This document shows positions 45,032 through 53,943 of a stretch of 64,000 nt of DNA, piece by piece. Both the position numbers and the translations under genes were made by a program. The notes under the pieces were generated by a model. The model searched no databases. It worked only from the letters and a program-made list of their open reading frames with translations, and was not told the origin of the DNA. The stretch comes from Burkholderiales bacterium (GTDB taxonomy: Bacteria; Pseudomonadota; Gammaproteobacteria; Burkholderiales; SG8-39). The stretch lies in NCBI GenBank assembly GCA_020848075.1, contig JADLAV010000047.1, forward strand, positions 32,026-96,025, written 5' to 3'. How positions within the stretch are numbered: the stretch's first letter is position 1; the number at the start of each line of letters is the position of its first letter.

Positions 45032-46198
45032 ATGCGCACCGCACGGTTCAGACAACTCGACTTGCGGCGGGTGCCGTCGCCCTGCTTCGTCGTGGACGAG
45101 GTGTCGCTCGAGGAGAACCTGCGGAACCTCGAGCGCGTGCAGCGCGCGAGCGGCGCGAAGATCCTCCTCGCGCTCAAGGCCTTCTCGATGTTCAGCCTGG
45201 CGCCGCTCGTCATGCGCTACCTGAAGGGCACCTGCGCGAGCGGACTGCACGAGGCCCGCCTCGGACGGGAGGCGTTCGGCGGCGAGGTGCACACGTTCTG
45301 CGCCGCCTTCACCGAGCGCGAGCTCGCCGAGGTGCTGGAGATCTCGGATCACGTCGTGTTCAACTCGCCATCGCAATGGGCGCAGTTCGGGCCGCTCGCG
45401 CGCGCCGCGGCGAAGCGCCGGCCAGGGCTGCGGCTCGGCCTGCGGGTCAACCCCGAGCATTCCGAAGGCGAGGTGCCGCTCTACGATCCCTGCGCGCCGT
45501 TCTCGCGGCTCGGAATGCCGCGGGCGCAGTTTCCCGCCGACGCGCTCGACGGCATCAGCGGACTGCACTTTCACACGCTCTGCGAGCAGAACGTCGACCC
45601 GCTGCGGCGCACGGTCGCGGCCTTCGAGGCGAAGTTCGGCGAGTTCATCGCCGGCATGCAGTGGATCAACTTCGGCGGCGGGCACCACGTCACCCGGCCC
45701 GATTACGACGTGGAGGCGCTGATCCGCCTCCTGGGCGAGTTCCAGGAGCGTCGCGGCGTGCAGGTCTACCTGGAGCCCGGCGAGGCGGTCGCCCTGGACG
45801 CCGGCATCCTCGTCGCCGAGGTGCTCGACCTGCCCTGGAACGGCATGCCGCTCGCGATACTCGACACCTCCGCAACGTGCCACATGCCGGACGTCATCGA
45901 GATGCCGTACCGTCCCAGGATCGTCGACGCCGGCGAGCCCGGCGCGCATCCGCACACATATCGCCTGGGCGGCCAGACCTGTCTCGCGGGCGACGTGATC
46001 GGCGACTACGCGTTCCCGGAGCCGCTGCGCGTGGGGCAGCGCCTCGCCTTCGAGGACATGGCGCACTACACGATGGTGAAGACGAATACGTTCAACGGCA
46101 TCCGCCTGCCGAGCATCGCGATCTGGAATTCCACGACGGGCGAGATCCGGATCGTGCGCGAGTTCGGCTACGAGGACTTCAAGGGCCGTCTCTCATGA
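45032..46198 (+). CDS. nspC: Carboxynorspermidine/carboxyspermidine decarboxylase
   Basis: NspC decarboxylates carboxyspermidine to spermidine (or carboxynorspermidine to norspermidine). The 388-residue alanine-racemase-fold PLP enzyme has Lys49 in ILLALKAFSMF, the specificity-helix region GLHFHTLCEQN, WINFGGGHH and the cysteine loop LDTSATCHMPDVIEMPY. It sits 42 bases after the dehydrogenase and 10 bases before speB. Confidence 0.93.
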   Translation: MRTARFRQLDLRRVPSPCFVVDEVSLEENLRNLERVQRASGAKILLALKAFSMFSLAPLVMRYLKGTCASGLHEARLGREAFGGEVHTFCAAFTERELAEVLEISDHVVFNSPSQWAQFGPLARAAAKRRPGLRLGLRVNPEHSEGEVPLYDPCAPFSRLGMPRAQFPADALDGISGLHFHTLCEQNVDPLRRTVAAFEAKFGEFIAGMQWINFGGGHHVTRPDYDVEALIRLLGEFQERRGVQVYLEPGEAVALDAGILVAEVLDLPWNGMPLAILDTSATCHMPDVIEMPYRPRIVDAGEPGAHPHTYRLGGQTCLAGDVIGDYAFPEPLRVGQRLAFEDMAHYTMVKTNTFNGIRLPSIAIWNSTTGEIRIVREFGYEDFKGRLS

Positions 46199-46208
46199 GA
46201 CATCTGCC

Positions 46209-47102
46209 ATGAGCGCGCCCGTCACGAGCGGATCGCGCACGCTGGCGGAGCGACGCTTTCTCGGCACGGAGCTCGCGGAACTCGCGCCGGAAGAGGCGCG
46301 CTTCCACGTCCTGCCGGTACCGTACGAGAAGACGGTCTCCTACGGCGGCGGCACCGCGCGTGGTCCCGCCGCGATCATCGCGGCCTCCGGGCAGCTCGAG
46401 CGCTGGGACGGGGCGAGCGACCCGGGCGCCGACGGCATCTACACGTGGCCCGCGGTCGACTGCAGCGGTCCGGCGGAAACCGTCATCGACGCGATCGCCG
46501 CGGCGGTCGCCCGGATACTGCGGATGGGCAAGCTGCCGGTCGTCCTCGGTGGCGAGCACACCGTGACGTGGGGCGTGATCCGCGGCTACCTCGACGCCGG
46601 CATGCAGGATTTCGGCGTCGTCCAGATCGACGCCCATGCGGACCTGCGCGATCGCTACGAGGGCGATCCCCTCAGCCACGCCACGGTGATGCGGCGGGTC
46701 GTCGAGGCCGGCATCCCGCTCTTCCAGCTCGGGGGCCGCGCCTACTGCGAGGAGGAGCGCGCCGCCCGCGCCGAGTTCGCGGTGGAGTACATCGACGCCG
46801 ACCAGCTCGTTCCGCGCGGGATCGACTCGATCGCGCTCCCGGGCGGGTTTCCGCGGGATGTCTTCTTCACCGTCGATGTCGACGGAATCGATCCCTCGGT
46901 CCTGCCGGCCACCGGCACCCCGGTGCCCGGCGGGCTCGGCTGGTACCAGACCCTCGGGCTGTTCGAATCGGTCGCGCGACAGCGCCGCATCATCGGCTTC
47001 GACATCATGGAGTTCGCGCCGATCCCGGGCTTCCACGCCTACGAGTTCGCGGCCGCCCTGCTCGCCTATAGGCTGATGGGCATCCTCCAGCGCTGCGCCT
47101 GA
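46209..47102 (+). CDS. speB: Agmatinase
   Basis: SpeB hydrolyses agmatine to putrescine and urea. The 297-residue ureohydrolase has the metal ligands His117 (LGGEHTVTWG), Asp141/His143/Asp145 (QIDAHADLRD) and Asp223/Asp225 (TVDVDGIDPS), all intact. With speA it completes the arginine-agmatine-putrescine route. Its family relatives include guanidinobutyrase and others, but the context supports agmatinase. Confidence 0.92.
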   Translation: MSAPVTSGSRTLAERRFLGTELAELAPEEARFHVLPVPYEKTVSYGGGTARGPAAIIAASGQLERWDGASDPGADGIYTWPAVDCSGPAETVIDAIAAAVARILRMGKLPVVLGGEHTVTWGVIRGYLDAGMQDFGVVQIDAHADLRDRYEGDPLSHATVMRRVVEAGIPLFQLGGRAYCEEERAARAEFAVEYIDADQLVPRGIDSIALPGGFPRDVFFTVDVDGIDPSVLPATGTPVPGGLGWYQTLGLFESVARQRRIIGFDIMEFAPIPGFHAYEFAAALLAYRLMGILQRCA

Positions 47103-47242
47103 GCTCGGCGACCGCGCGCGCCCCGGGGAGCGCATTCGCCGCCGCCGGCGGCGCGACCCGAGCCCGATGTGCGGCGGCGGATCGCGGATCGGGATCGGCA
47201 GCATTCCATCTCAGGGCCGCGAGCGTGACGTTTCGCCGCTGC

Positions 47243-47258
47243 TTGACATTCTTTGACA
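47243..47258 (+). promoter_or_regulatory. Two phased TTGACA elements before the dynamin-like gene
   Basis: TTGACA occurs twice, exactly 10 bases apart (at 47243 and 47253), about 50 bases before the gene. Either can be a -35; a fitting -10 is weak (GATAGC, 19 bases from the second). One helical turn spacing also suits a protein binding site. Confidence 0.4.
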
Positions 47259-47304
47259 ATTGCCGGCGCGCGGGTCCGATAGCTTCGGGCTCGAGGCTGC
47301 TGAC

Positions 47305-49257
47305 ATGGACATGAGCGAGCGGGGAAGGCTGCTGGAGCAGGCGCGGGGGTACGGCGCCTGGCGCCTCGTCGTGCGCGAGCGCGTCATCGAGCTCGGCGAT
47401 TGGCTGCGCGCGAACGGGTTCTTCGACCGCGAGATGCAAACACGGCTCGACAGCCTGCTGGAGCAGCTGAGCGACGACCGCATCACGATCGCGGTGGTCG
47501 GCGAGTTCTCGCGCGGGAAGTCGGAGCTCATCAACGCGCTCTTCGCCGACGGCCTCGGCCGCCGGCTGCTGCCGGCGTTCCCTGGACGCAGCACCATGTG
47601 CCCGACCGAGCTCCGCTGGGACGCGACCGAACCGCCCTGCATCCGCCTGCTTCCGATCGAGACGCGTGCCTCGGATCACACCTTACACGAGCTGCGGCGC
47701 GATCGCGAGGCATGGACGACCGTTGCGATCGACTTGGGCAACCCCGTCGCCATGCTCGAGGCCCTGCAGTCCACCAGCCAGTCGATCCGGGTGTCGCCGG
47801 AGGATGCGTGCCGCTACGATCTTCCACGCGCGCCCGCGAGCGATGACGACGCAACCGTGGAGATACCCCGCTGGCGCCACGCCATCGTCAATATCCCGCA
47901 TCCCCTGCTCGAGCAGGGTCTCGTCATTCTCGACACGCCCGGCCTGAACGCGCTCGGCAGCGAGCCCGAGCTGACGTTCAGCCTGCTGCCGAGCGCGCAC
48001 GCGCTGCTCTTCGTGCTCGCTCTGGACACCGGCTTGAGCGAGACCGACGTCCTGGTCTGGCGCGAGCACCTCGCGCCGGCCTCGGGACACGAGAGCGGGT
48101 GCTTCGCCATCCTCAACAAGATCGACACGCTCTGGGATGGCATACGGACGGAGGACGAGATCGCGCAACACATGGATCGCCAGGTGGCCCAGGTGAGCAA
48201 GGTCCTGGGGCTCAGCCCGAGCCACATCCTGCCGATCTCGGCGCAGAAAGGACTGGTCGCCAAGGTGCGCGGCGACCACCAGCTGCTCGCCGCGAGCGGG
48301 CTGCCCTTGCTCGAGAAGGTCCTTGCCTCGCGCGTGCTGCCGGCGAAGCACCGCATCACGTGTGAACTGGTTCGCACCGAGACCGCGTCGCTGCTCGGCA
48401 CCGTGCGTGCCGTGCTGGAGAGCCGCGCCGCCGGGATCGAGCGCGCCCTCGTCGAGCTTCGCGCGAGCCGGGGCGACAAGATCGAGCTCGGTCAGGCCAT
48501 GCTCGAGCGCGCGCATCGCGCGAAAGTCGAGTTCGAGTCCAAGCTCGCCGACTTTCATTCGGTGCGCAGCGTGCTGACCGACCGTGCCAACGCGCTGTTC
48601 ACGCACCTCGGCACGGACGCGCTGGATGCCGAGATGAGAAGCTCGCTCAGCAACATGCTGCAGAGCAACTTCACCGCCGGCGTGCGCCGCTCGATGCGCG
48701 GATACCTGAACGCTTTGCGGGAGAAGATCGACGCGTCGAGCCCGATCGTCGACGAGATCCACTCGATGATGGCGCAGGCCTACGCCAGGTACGCCGGGGA
48801 GCTCGGCCTCCGGCTCGGCCGGCTGCCGACGTTCTCGCTCGACAAGGCGGCGAGGCGCATGGCACGGGTCGAACAGTCGTTCAAGCGGCACTTCGATACC
48901 ACCTCGATGATGCTCACCTACGAGCAGGTGTCGCTCACGCGCCGGTTCTTCAAGACCATCGCGGCGGAGGTGCGCGATATCTGCACGGTGGCCAATCTCG
49001 AGGCAACCCACTGGCTGCGGCGCCTGATCGCGCCGATCGAGACCCAGATCCGCGAGCGGCAATCGCAGCTCCGGCACCACATCCTGGCCGTGAAGCGCCT
49101 CCAATTGGCGACCGATACGCTCGAGGAGCGCATTGCGGAGCTCGAGCACGACCTGCGCGGCCTGGTGGCGGAGCTGGATGGACTCCTGGCGATCGCCGCC
49201 GAGCTCGACCTGGTGCTCGACTCGGACACGCATCCGTCTTTCGCGGAGGCGGCCTGA
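47305..49257 (+). CDS. Dynamin-like large GTPase
   Basis: The 650-residue protein has a dynamin-type GTPase domain: P-loop VGEFSRGKSELINAL at 65-79, switch I threonine in STMCPTELRW, ILDTPGLNALG and ILNKIDTLWDG. The rest is helical with long amphipathic stretches (from about residue 350), including a likely coiled coil near the end (LATDTLEERIAELEHDLRGL). It has no clear membrane helix. Bacterial dynamin-like proteins remodel or protect membranes under stress. The role here is unknown; it is alone between the polyamine and pga clusters. An ATG six bases downstream is an alternative start. Confidence 0.82.
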   Translation: MDMSERGRLLEQARGYGAWRLVVRERVIELGDWLRANGFFDREMQTRLDSLLEQLSDDRITIAVVGEFSRGKSELINALFADGLGRRLLPAFPGRSTMCPTELRWDATEPPCIRLLPIETRASDHTLHELRRDREAWTTVAIDLGNPVAMLEALQSTSQSIRVSPEDACRYDLPRAPASDDDATVEIPRWRHAIVNIPHPLLEQGLVILDTPGLNALGSEPELTFSLLPSAHALLFVLALDTGLSETDVLVWREHLAPASGHESGCFAILNKIDTLWDGIRTEDEIAQHMDRQVAQVSKVLGLSPSHILPISAQKGLVAKVRGDHQLLAASGLPLLEKVLASRVLPAKHRITCELVRTETASLLGTVRAVLESRAAGIERALVELRASRGDKIELGQAMLERAHRAKVEFESKLADFHSVRSVLTDRANALFTHLGTDALDAEMRSSLSNMLQSNFTAGVRRSMRGYLNALREKIDASSPIVDEIHSMMAQAYARYAGELGLRLGRLPTFSLDKAARRMARVEQSFKRHFDTTSMMLTYEQVSLTRRFFKTIAAEVRDICTVANLEATHWLRRLIAPIETQIRERQSQLRHHILAVKRLQLATDTLEERIAELEHDLRGLVAELDGLLAIAAELDLVLDSDTHPSFAEAA

Positions 49258-49266
49258 CGGCGCGGA

Positions 49267-49292
49267 GCGTTCCGGCGCTCCGCTCGGAACGC
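49267..49292 (+). terminator. Hairpin after the dynamin-like gene
   Basis: GCGTTCC and GGAACGC form a 7-bp stem around a 12-base loop, ten bases past the stop, with three further outer pairs possible across a bulge. No T run follows. Confidence 0.4.
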
Positions 49293-49527
49293 GCCGCTGA
49301 ACGGATGACCGGTCCCCACCGCAGGCAAACCGGCATCCTGCGCGGCGAATTTTCACGCGCGACGACCGGTTCCGCGTCCGATCGGTCAATCTCCGTCATA
49401 AGGCGGAAGGAAATCACGCCGTATTCGGCGGCTCTGCGGCACGATCATGATTTGCCCAAGCGAGCCACCATGGCTGGACCAGCCGATCGCCGCGAAGAGA
49501 CCTCGATCCGCCCTTCACCGGAGCACG

Positions 49528-51987
49528 ATGCTGGGCGCCGGTAGGCGACGCCCTCGGCTGCGGGTAGCTACCCTCGCGCTGGTCGTGTGGCTCGCCATCC
49601 TGCCCGCACCGGACCAGGCCGCGGCGGCCGAATCGCCTTCTGAAGTTCACGCTCGCGCGGTCGCTGCCGCCCGTGCCGGGCGCCACGAGGAGGCACTGCG
49701 CGCCCTCGCCGCGCTCACCGCAGAATTTCCGCAGGAGGCGCGCTACCTGGCCGATTACGCCGTCATCCTCGGGTGGGCGGGCCGTGACGCCGAGGCGCTT
49801 GCCCTGCTCCCGCGCATCGACCTCACGCGCGCGCCGGCCTACGCCCTCGAGGGCATCGCCCGGTCCGCACGCGGCACGGGCGACGCCGCGCTCGCGGTAC
49901 GCATCCTTCGCTTGGCCGTGGAACGGTTCCCCGACCGGATCGAGAGCCGGGTAATGCTGGCTCGCGCGCTCGCCGACGCCAGTCAGCACGCCGAAGTCGC
50001 CCGCGCGCTGGAGGACGCTCAGGCCCGTTTCGGAGATTCCGTCGCGCTGCTGCTCGCACGGGCCTACGTCGCCGAGACGCGGGGCGACTACTTCGACGCG
50101 CTCGCGCTCCACCAGCGCGTGCTCGAGCGCGACCCCGCGAACCGCGAGGCGCAGCGCGGACAGATCCTGATGGCGGCGAGAGCGCATTCTCCGGTGCGCG
50201 CGCTCGAGCTCGCCGCCGCGAACCCGGGGATCCTGAGCGCCGGCGAACGCGGGGCGCTCGAAGCCGACGCGACCGCGGCGCGCATCCGGTGGGGCGCCAT
50301 CCAGGCCGCGCTCGATCCCGGCCCCGCGCGCTTCGCCGAGACGGACGCAGCGCTGCGAGCCACCGACCCGCTGGCCGCCCGCCTGGCGGCCGCCAGCACG
50401 CCGCTGTCGGCGCACGAGCGAACTCTGCTCTACGACCGCATCGTCGCGCTCCGAGACCGCTTCCGCATGACCTACGCGGTTGCCCTCTACGAGCGGCTGG
50501 TGGCGCTCGAGCTGGCCGTGCCGGCCTACGCGCGCCTCGCAGTCGCCGAGGCGCTGCTGTATCTGGAGCGCCCCGAACGAGCGGGAGAGCTGTTTCGAGA
50601 GGTGCTCGCCGAGCAGCCCGAGAGGTTCGCTGCCGCGCTCGGGCTCTTCTATGCATTGGTCGAGACCGAACGGCACGCGGAGGCCGCCGAGGAGATCGAC
50701 CGGCTCGTCGTACGCACCCCGCGGCTACTCTACGCGGGCGACCCGCTCATGGAGCGTCCCAATCCGCAGTACCAGACCGCGGTGGCCGCCCGGAGCATGG
50801 CACCCGCATACGCCGACCGCCCGCAGCAGGCCGAAGACGAGACGACGGCCCTGGTGCTGCGGGCGCCCTTCAGCATGCCGCTGCGCGAGAATGCCGCGAG
50901 CGTCGCGTTCATGCGCGGCTGGCCGCGCCGCGGGGAAGAGGAGCTTCGATGGGTGCTCGCGGCCGAGCCCGACAACGGCATCGCGGACGCGGAGCGCGTC
51001 GCCCCGCTCCTGGAGATGCACGAGTTCCGCGAGGCCGAGCGCGCGCTCGCGCACGGGCTGCAGACCGCCCCCGAGGACAAGCGGGTCCGGCTGGCCGAGG
51101 ACCGCTGGGCGGTGCACAACCTGCGCGAGCTCTACGTCGACGCGACGGTCGGCCGTTCCTCCGGCGGCGCGCCGACCGGCACGCGCGACTACGCGATCGA
51201 CGCCTGGCTCTACAGCACGCCGATCGCGAACGACTGGCGGGCGTACGCGCACGCGCATCTCGCGAACGCGCAATTCACCGAGGGAACGGTCGACTGGCAC
51301 CGGTATGGCGCGGGCATCGAGCACCGGCGCCGCGACCTGCTGCTGACCGCCGAGCTGAGCGCCGGCGCCGGCGAGAGCGCGGGTGTGGCGCTTGGCGCGC
51401 GCTGGTGGGCGAGCGACCACATCACCGTGTCCGGATCGGCGCAGACCGAATCCAACGCGGTTCCATTGCAGGCGAGACTCTTCGGCATCGGCGGGCGGAG
51501 CGCGGAGGTCGCGGCGTCCTACCGCGTGCACGAATCGCGCGCGTTCGCAGCCGCCCTGCGGGCGATCGACTTCTCCGACGGGAACCTGCGCACCGAGTTG
51601 AACCTCGCCTGGAGCGAGCGGCTCGTGACCGGCCCGGTATACAAGCTCGATCTCCTGCTCGAGACGAACGCTTCGAGGAACACCCGCGAGGATGCGCCCT
51701 ACTTCAATCCGTCGAGCGACTTCACGCCGTCGCTGACGCTCGCGAACGACTGGCTCACGTGGCGCCGCTACGCCCGCTCGTTCCGCCAACGGCTCTCGCT
51801 CACCGCGGGCAGCTACCACCAGTCCGGTTTCGGCGCGGGCGGGGTCTGGGGCGTGCAGTACGAGCACATCTGGGAAGTCGATCGCAGGCTGTACCTGCGC
51901 TACGGCCTCGGCCGCAACGTGCATCCGTACGACGGCGCGCGCACGACGCGCGACTACGCGTTGCTCACTCTCGGATGGAGATTCTGA
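49528..51987 (+). CDS. pgaA: Poly-N-acetylglucosamine export porin PgaA
   Basis: PgaA exports partially deacetylated poly-beta-1,6-N-acetylglucosamine across the outer membrane. The 819-residue product has a signal peptide (about 33 residues after the ATG, ending AAA), an alpha-helical TPR superhelix (about residues 40-510), and a C-terminal beta barrel from about 530 with alternating strands such as VYKLDLLLETNASRN, ending in LGWRF, a terminal phenylalanine typical for outer-membrane insertion. An in-frame ATG 81 bases upstream is possible, but 49528 has GGAG and gives a better signal peptide. It heads pgaABCD. Confidence 0.9.
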   Translation: MLGAGRRRPRLRVATLALVVWLAILPAPDQAAAAESPSEVHARAVAAARAGRHEEALRALAALTAEFPQEARYLADYAVILGWAGRDAEALALLPRIDLTRAPAYALEGIARSARGTGDAALAVRILRLAVERFPDRIESRVMLARALADASQHAEVARALEDAQARFGDSVALLLARAYVAETRGDYFDALALHQRVLERDPANREAQRGQILMAARAHSPVRALELAAANPGILSAGERGALEADATAARIRWGAIQAALDPGPARFAETDAALRATDPLAARLAAASTPLSAHERTLLYDRIVALRDRFRMTYAVALYERLVALELAVPAYARLAVAEALLYLERPERAGELFREVLAEQPERFAAALGLFYALVETERHAEAAEEIDRLVVRTPRLLYAGDPLMERPNPQYQTAVAARSMAPAYADRPQQAEDETTALVLRAPFSMPLRENAASVAFMRGWPRRGEEELRWVLAAEPDNGIADAERVAPLLEMHEFREAERALAHGLQTAPEDKRVRLAEDRWAVHNLRELYVDATVGRSSGGAPTGTRDYAIDAWLYSTPIANDWRAYAHAHLANAQFTEGTVDWHRYGAGIEHRRRDLLLTAELSAGAGESAGVALGARWWASDHITVSGSAQTESNAVPLQARLFGIGGRSAEVAASYRVHESRAFAAALRAIDFSDGNLRTELNLAWSERLVTGPVYKLDLLLETNASRNTREDAPYFNPSSDFTPSLTLANDWLTWRRYARSFRQRLSLTAGSYHQSGFGAGGVWGVQYEHIWEVDRRLYLRYGLGRNVHPYDGARTTRDYALLTLGWRF

Positions 51988-53933
51988 TGGCGCGCCTGCT
52001 CGCCTGGGCCTTCGCGCTCTTCCTGCTCCTCGCCGCGGGCTCCGCCGGCGCGGCGCCCGCCGCAGTGGAGGACGGCGCGTTCCTCGTCCTTTGCTACCAC
52101 GAGGTCCCCGATGATCTGAGGCAGGAGCCCGACCCGTACGCGGTCGAGGCGAGCGAGCTCGCGTCCCAGTTCGCCTGGCTGCGCGCGCACGGCTACCGCC
52201 CGGTGAGCCTCTCGGACGTGCTCGCGGCGCGGCGCGGCGGACGCCCGTTGCCGCCGAAAGCGGTCCTGCTCACGTTCGACGACGGGTACCGCTCCTTCTA
52301 CACGCGCGTCTATCCGTTGCTGAAGCTGTACGGCTATCCGGCCCTGCTCGCGCTCGTGGGCCACTGGATGGAGGCAGGTCCGGACCAGCCGGTCGATTAC
52401 GGCGGCCGCATGGTCCCGCGCGCGTCGTTCCTCGGGTGGGACGAAGTGCGCGAGATGGTCCGCTCCGGCCTGGTCGAGGTTGCGTCGCATACGTACGACC
52501 TGCACCGCGGCATACGCGCGAATCCCCAGGGCAACCTGGCGCCGGCCGCCACGACGCGCCTGTACGATCCGGCGACCGGGCGCTACGAGACCGACGAGGG
52601 CTACACCGCGCGGCTGCGCGCGGATTTGGAGCGTTCCGCGCGGCTGATCGAGCGCGAGCTCGGGCAGCGGCCGCGCGCGCTCGCCTGGCCGTTCGGCAGC
52701 TACAACCGCGCAGCGGTGCGGATCGCGAGCGAGGCCGGCATGACGGTGACGTTCACGCTCGAGGACGGATGGATGCCGCCCGCATTGCCGCTCGACGCGG
52801 TAAGGCGCGCGCCGGTGCGGTGGAACCCCGTCCTACAGGACTTCGTCGGCGAGTTGCACCCCCGCCAGCCGCCACCGCGGCGAGTCGTCCACGTCGATCT
52901 CGATTACGTCTATAGCGACGACCCCGTCCAGCAGGAGCGCAACCTCTCGGCGCTGCTCGACCGCGTGAAGGCGCTCGGGGCGAACACGGTCTACCTGCAG
53001 GCGTTCGCCGACCCCGACGGCGACGGCGTCGCCGACGCCCTCTACTTTCCGAACCGGCACTTGCCGGTGCGGGCGGACCTCTTCAACCGGGTCGCGTGGC
53101 AGCTCCTGACGCGCGCGCACGTCGAGGTGTTCGCGTGGCTGCCGCTGCTCGCGTTCGCGCTGCCGGAGGGCCATCCCGCGCGCGAGCTCACGGTGCGGGC
53201 CGAAGGCCCCGCGCCTGTGCCCGGCGCGTATCGCCGCCTCTCGCCGTTCCACCCGCGCGCCCGGGGAGTAATCCTGGAAATCTACGAGGACCTCGCGCGC
53301 CACGCCGCTTTCCAGGGAATCCTGTTCCACGACGATGCGACGCTGAGCGACCTCGAAGACGCGGCCCCCTGGGCGCTCGAGGTCTACGCGCGCGACTGGG
53401 GCTTGCCCCCGTCGCTCGCGGCGATCCGCGGCGAGCCCGCGCTCGCCCAGGCCTGGGCGCGGCGCAAGACCGCCGCGCTGATCGCCCTCAGCCACGAGGC
53501 GCTCGACCGCGTGCGCGAGTACCGACTGCCGATGAAGAGCGCGCGCAATCTCTACGCCGCACCGATCCTCGACCCGGCCGCGGAGGCGTGGTTCGCGCAA
53601 TCGCTCCCGGCGTTTCTCGCGGCATACGATCAGACGGCGATCATGGCGATGCCGTACCTCGAGGGCGCCACCGATCCGCAACGCTGGCTCGACGCGCTCG
53701 TCGCGCGCGTGCGCAGCCAGCCGGGTGCGCTCGACCGGGCGGTGTTCGAGCTGCAGGCAATCGACTGGCGCACTCACCGTCCGCTCGACAGCGCCGAGCT
53801 CGCCGGGGCGATGCGCCGTCTGCAGCTCGAGGGCGCGCTCAACTTCGGCTACTACCCCGACGACTTCGTGCGCGACCACCCGCAGCTGTCCGTCATCAAG
53901 CCCGCGCTGTCGGTGCGGGCCGAGTTCGAGTAG
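51987..53933 (+). CDS. pgaB: Poly-N-acetylglucosamine deacetylase PgaB
   Basis: PgaB removes some acetyl groups from PGA in the periplasm and cuts the polymer before export. The 648-residue product has a signal peptide (residues 1-22), a polysaccharide deacetylase domain with LLTFDDGY (96-101 region) and SHTYDLH (167-173), and a C-terminal glycosidase-type domain (from about 290, VVHVDLDYVYSDDPVQQERN and GILFHDDATLSD). The signal peptide has no cysteine after it, so unlike E. coli PgaB it is not a lipoprotein. The ATG overlaps the pgaA stop as TGATG, preceded by GGAG. Confidence 0.93.
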   Translation: MARLLAWAFALFLLLAAGSAGAAPAAVEDGAFLVLCYHEVPDDLRQEPDPYAVEASELASQFAWLRAHGYRPVSLSDVLAARRGGRPLPPKAVLLTFDDGYRSFYTRVYPLLKLYGYPALLALVGHWMEAGPDQPVDYGGRMVPRASFLGWDEVREMVRSGLVEVASHTYDLHRGIRANPQGNLAPAATTRLYDPATGRYETDEGYTARLRADLERSARLIERELGQRPRALAWPFGSYNRAAVRIASEAGMTVTFTLEDGWMPPALPLDAVRRAPVRWNPVLQDFVGELHPRQPPPRRVVHVDLDYVYSDDPVQQERNLSALLDRVKALGANTVYLQAFADPDGDGVADALYFPNRHLPVRADLFNRVAWQLLTRAHVEVFAWLPLLAFALPEGHPARELTVRAEGPAPVPGAYRRLSPFHPRARGVILEIYEDLARHAAFQGILFHDDATLSDLEDAAPWALEVYARDWGLPPSLAAIRGEPALAQAWARRKTAALIALSHEALDRVREYRLPMKSARNLYAAPILDPAAEAWFAQSLPAFLAAYDQTAIMAMPYLEGATDPQRWLDALVARVRSQPGALDRAVFELQAIDWRTHRPLDSAELAGAMRRLQLEGALNFGYYPDDFVRDHPQLSVIKPALSVRAEFE

Positions 53934-53943
53934 GAGGCGACGC

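Noticed and set aside
50289..51986. Long upstream extension of the PgaB frame
   Set aside because: It lies in another frame of pgaA and has shadow composition; PgaB starts at 51987 with a signal peptide and a ribosome site.
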